A stretch of DNA of 7,301 bases from Pseudomonadota bacterium. GTDB taxonomy: Bacteria; Myxococcota_A; Polyangia; Polyangiales; Polyangiaceae. The stretch lies in the NCBI GenBank assembly GCA_023398955.1, contig JAEWRL010000117.1:1-7301 (forward strand), read 5' to 3'. Below, piece after piece: positions 5,139-7,301 of the stretch. The first letter of the stretch is position 1. Each line of letters starts with the position of its first letter. Position numbers and translations under genes: made by a program. A model generated the notes under the pieces. That model ran no database searches. It had not been told where the DNA came from and saw nothing but the letters and a program-made list of their open reading frames with translations.

Positions 5139-7019
5139 ATGCAAGACAAGGAACGCCGGGCAACAGAGATCCGCCGAGCACCGCTCGAAACGATCGTCGA
5201 GATCTGCGGCAACGGCGCTGACATCGAGCCGTTCGAGGCTGAAGCCGTCGATGTCAGCGGGCGTGGCATGCAGCTCCGGACGGCATATCTGCCTCCGCTG
5301 GAGGCGCCGCTTGTGTGCCGATTCTATCACCAGGGCCGCGAAGTCCTCGTCGAGGGGGTGGTTGCCTGGCGTGCCGAGCAGGCGCGCGGCGGCGACTTTG
5401 GCTTGAAGTTTACCGCCATCGACAAGGAGGGTGTCCAGATCCTGCAGGATCTTTGTTCGATGCCCGTTCGGAATGAGAGCTCGGACCCTCTCTGCGACGA
5501 GGACTTCCCGCGGGGTCAGCGCGTGCGTCTGCACATCGATGGTCTGAACGCACCGTTGAAAGCTGCAGTTCGCGACAGCTCTCAGCGAAAACTCCTCGTC
5601 GGCTCGAACCTCGAGTTTCTACGGATCGGACGGAGGCTCGACCTCGAGGATCAGGCTGCCGGACGGCGTCGGGGTGCGGCCATTCAAGGCGTCGATGTCA
5701 CCATCGACCCTCGCAGCGGTGTTCCACAGCTGTTGGTCTCGTTGCGCTTCGAGCACGCGGAATGCACACCCGAGCCGAGCGTAGTGGACCTTGGCCGTCA
5801 GGACATGCGGCAGTCTGCAGAGGGCTCCGAGGCTCAGCACAAAGCGCCTCCGGACGAGGCTGCCTTGGAACGTGAGCTGGAGGCTGAGGGCGAGCGGCTT
5901 CGGGGGCGCCTTGGTGCGCAGGCGGCGGAACTCGCAGCTCGTGGCGCGAACCTACTGCAGCTGGGGAGCGGGCGGACGCGCGCGCTGCGCCAACGAGCTG
6001 CCGGAGGGCTGGGACGTTGGACGAAGGTCGCATTGACGACCCTGCAGAGGGGTCGACGCGAGCCAGCGAAGGCAGTGCGGAGGACTACGGCTCCCCCCCC
6101 CGGCGGTGGCTTCACCCAGCAGCGGAGTCGCGCGACGGAGGGGCTACGCGCGCAGCGTCAGGGCGCAGGGCGTCCCCAGGGACCAGCGACCTCCTCGCGT
6201 CCGGGTGGGGCCTCTCCGCGGCCCAACGCCAACGCGACCTCCGCGAACGCCGCCGGCAATGGCCGAACACCTCCAGCGCCGCGGAGCGGCATCCGGCTCC
6301 CGCGCAGCCGCCGCGCAGCGGCGTTGGCCGGGCTAGCCGGCGTTCTGCTGCTAGCGGTCTTTGTCGTTCTCCGTCCCGCGCCAGGTAGTGGGACAGCGGA
6401 GAGCCCGCCTTCGGCAGCTGGGCGAGCCATGCCGGAGGCCGAGGGATCCGTCTCCCCAAGCGCGCCCTCTGCGCCCCCCTCAGTGAAGCCTGGGGCCAAG
6501 CTCGCGGCTGCACCGAGCGCTCCGGCGCGAACGCGGGACGGCATTGTGGCTCGCGTTCCCCTCTTCGGCGACGTGGCGATGGCTCCGACCGAGCCGGTGC
6601 CGCTCTCCGCGGCCAAGCAAGAGCCCTCGTCGTCTCGTGGCGCGGGCGGCGAGGCGATCGAGGCTCCGGACGAGACCTGGGACGCCAAGCCGTCGGGGCC
6701 TCCGGATCCCGAGTCGGTCGCTGCCTGGGGTCGGGGACGTTTGCACCTTCCCACTGTCTACGAGCTCCCGCTGGACGGTCCTGGTGGTGGACTCGAGGGC
6801 AAGGTCGAGGCGACCGGATTCAGTGTCTTCGTTCCCGATCGCAAGGTCTCCGGCGACACCACGGCGATCGCGCGACGTGATGGCCGGATCGTGAGGGTCC
6901 GGACCGAGAATACCCCGGACGGAGCGCGCGTCACCTTCCAGTTCCGTGCCGCGGTGCCGCCCTACAAGGCTCGCCTCAAGGGGAGCGCCATCCAGTTCCT
7001 CATCAGCGCCGATCCTTGA
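5139..7019 (+). CDS. PilZ-domain membrane protein with C-terminal AMIN-like domain
   Basis: 626 residues. The N-terminal PilZ domain (about 6-108) carries the DxSxxG signature as D38-V-S40-G-R-G43. The usual upstream RxxxR is present only as an Arg cluster with other spacing (R6, R7, R12, R13), so c-di-GMP binding is likely but not certain. Residues 124-206 look like a second beta-barrel of PilZ type without the signature. A charged helical stretch (240-270) and a very basic, Gly/Pro/Ala-rich region (275-392) lead to one membrane span (about 393-411). A Pro/Ala/Ser-rich linker then reaches a C-terminal domain (about 535-624, with VFVPDRKV, GRIVRVRTEN and VTFQFR) that resembles AMIN domains, which attach PilQ and amidases to peptidoglycan. 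The inferred topology is PilZ inside, AMIN-like outside, so cytoplasmic c-di-GMP could signal to the envelope. GGAGG five bases before ATG 5139 fixes the start. A nine-C run (6093-6101) lies in the basic region. PilZ is firm; AMIN is by pattern. Confidence 0.88.
   Translation: MQDKERRATEIRRAPLETIVEICGNGADIEPFEAEAVDVSGRGMQLRTAYLPPLEAPLVCRFYHQGREVLVEGVVAWRAEQARGGDFGLKFTAIDKEGVQILQDLCSMPVRNESSDPLCDEDFPRGQRVRLHIDGLNAPLKAAVRDSSQRKLLVGSNLEFLRIGRRLDLEDQAAGRRRGAAIQGVDVTIDPRSGVPQLLVSLRFEHAECTPEPSVVDLGRQDMRQSAEGSEAQHKAPPDEAALERELEAEGERLRGRLGAQAAELAARGANLLQLGSGRTRALRQRAAGGLGRWTKVALTTLQRGRREPAKAVRRTTAPPPGGGFTQQRSRATEGLRAQRQGAGRPQGPATSSRPGGASPRPNANATSANAAGNGRTPPAPRSGIRLPRSRRAAALAGLAGVLLLAVFVVLRPAPGSGTAESPPSAAGRAMPEAEGSVSPSAPSAPPSVKPGAKLAAAPSAPARTRDGIVARVPLFGDVAMAPTEPVPLSAAKQEPSSSRGAGGEAIEAPDETWDAKPSGPPDPESVAAWGRGRLHLPTVYELPLDGPGGGLEGKVEATGFSVFVPDRKVSGDTTAIARRDGRIVRVRTENTPDGARVTFQFRAAVPPYKARLKGSAIQFLISADP
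6093..6101 (+). repeat. Nine-C homopolymer within the PilZ gene
   Basis: Nine consecutive C encode three prolines (about residues 319-321) between the PilZ half and the membrane span. Gain or loss of one C moves translation into frames that stop at about 6388 (one added) or about 6336 (one lost), both before the membrane span. Slippage would therefore yield a soluble PilZ protein without the AMIN-like domain. As given, the frame is intact on both sides. Confidence 0.7.
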
Positions 7020-7301
7020 TCCTAGATTTCGCGCGTCCCCCGGCACATGGACGCAGAATCCTGCGGAATTCTCGGCTGTTCATCCCGCGGTCTGGCGCGC
7101 GTGGCTTCATCCATGAGGTGAAGTAGCGGCTACCCGTGCTCGCGAGAAATGGCCCAGGCTTGGCGCGTGCCAACAGCCGGCTACCCGGTGACGCGGCTGT
7201 GGATAGCGCACAACCTGGGACCGAGTTCGGGCGCCCCAGAGGAACGGGCACGCTCGAGAGTCAAAGCGCGGCCCTGGCGCAGACGCTCGGCGGACAGAGC
7301 C
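7020..7301. other. Right-edge region, coding status unresolved
   Basis: No gene could be assigned in these 282 bases. A hairpin with a 7-bp stem and one bulged A (7055-7072, AGAATCC with GGAATTCT) lies 36 bases after the PilZ stop but has no T-tract, so it is only a weak terminator candidate. On the minus strand, 7181-7300 reads as 39 open codons ending in TAG with protein-like composition (AERLRQGRALTLERA); it could be the 3' end of a convergent gene. Two plus-strand frames are also open to the edge, one from GTG 7136 and one from ATG 7149 (MAQAWRVPTAGYPV), without good ribosome sites. A 10-base direct repeat, CGGCTACCCG, occurs at 7127-7136 and 7178-7187. Confidence 0.3.

Noticed and set aside
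1..7301. CRISPR arrays, tRNA genes, insertion sequences or phage attachment sites
   Set aside because: No spaced direct-repeat series, cloverleaf-like segment, transposase motif or terminal inverted repeats were seen on either strand.

Overview
The window reads as chromosomal DNA of a high-GC myxobacterium-like organism (Myxococcota, probably Polyangia). The basis is the GC-rich third codon positions and the protein repertoire: a kinase-like protein with a PEGA domain, a double-FHA protein, a PilZ protein with a long Pro/Ala/Ser linker, and a four-helix-bundle (23S rRNA IVS-type) protein. The taxonomy is inferred from gene style; no marker gene is present.

Layout, left to right. (1) Positions 1-150, minus strand: the 5' end of a four-helix-bundle protein gene that runs off the left edge. 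Its ATG and its conserved body lie in different frames, joined at a run of six A (minus strand). (2) Positions 151-253: a short spacer with a perfect 14-bp palindrome. (3) 254-1606, minus: a transmembrane Ser/Thr-kinase-like protein with a PEGA-type outer domain. Its catalytic motifs are degenerate (HRE for HRD, NFS for DFG), so it is a predicted pseudokinase. (4) 1607-1950: a divergent control region with a -10-like box for each direction. (5) 1951-3867, plus: a polytopic membrane protein with a TPR tail that resembles the TMTC family of GT-C O-mannosyltransferases. (6) 3940-4935, minus: a tail-anchored protein with two FHA domains, convergent with the previous gene. (7) 4936-5138: a second divergent spacer. 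(8) 5139-7019, plus: a PilZ protein with one membrane span and a C-terminal AMIN-like domain predicted to be periplasmic. (9) 7020-7301: no gene that I can assign with confidence.

The four complete genes all encode membrane-anchored proteins. Three carry signalling modules: a kinase fold that probably cannot phosphorylate, phosphothreonine-binding FHA domains that look intact, and a c-di-GMP-type PilZ domain. The fourth is a probable lipid-sugar-dependent glycosyltransferase. A reasonable but unproven reading is a cell-envelope signalling neighbourhood. The genes alternate in strand, so they do not form one operon. The most notable points are the pseudokinase, the bacterial TMTC-like protein, the PilZ-to-AMIN architecture with a nine-C run inside the gene, and the frame-split four-helix-bundle gene.
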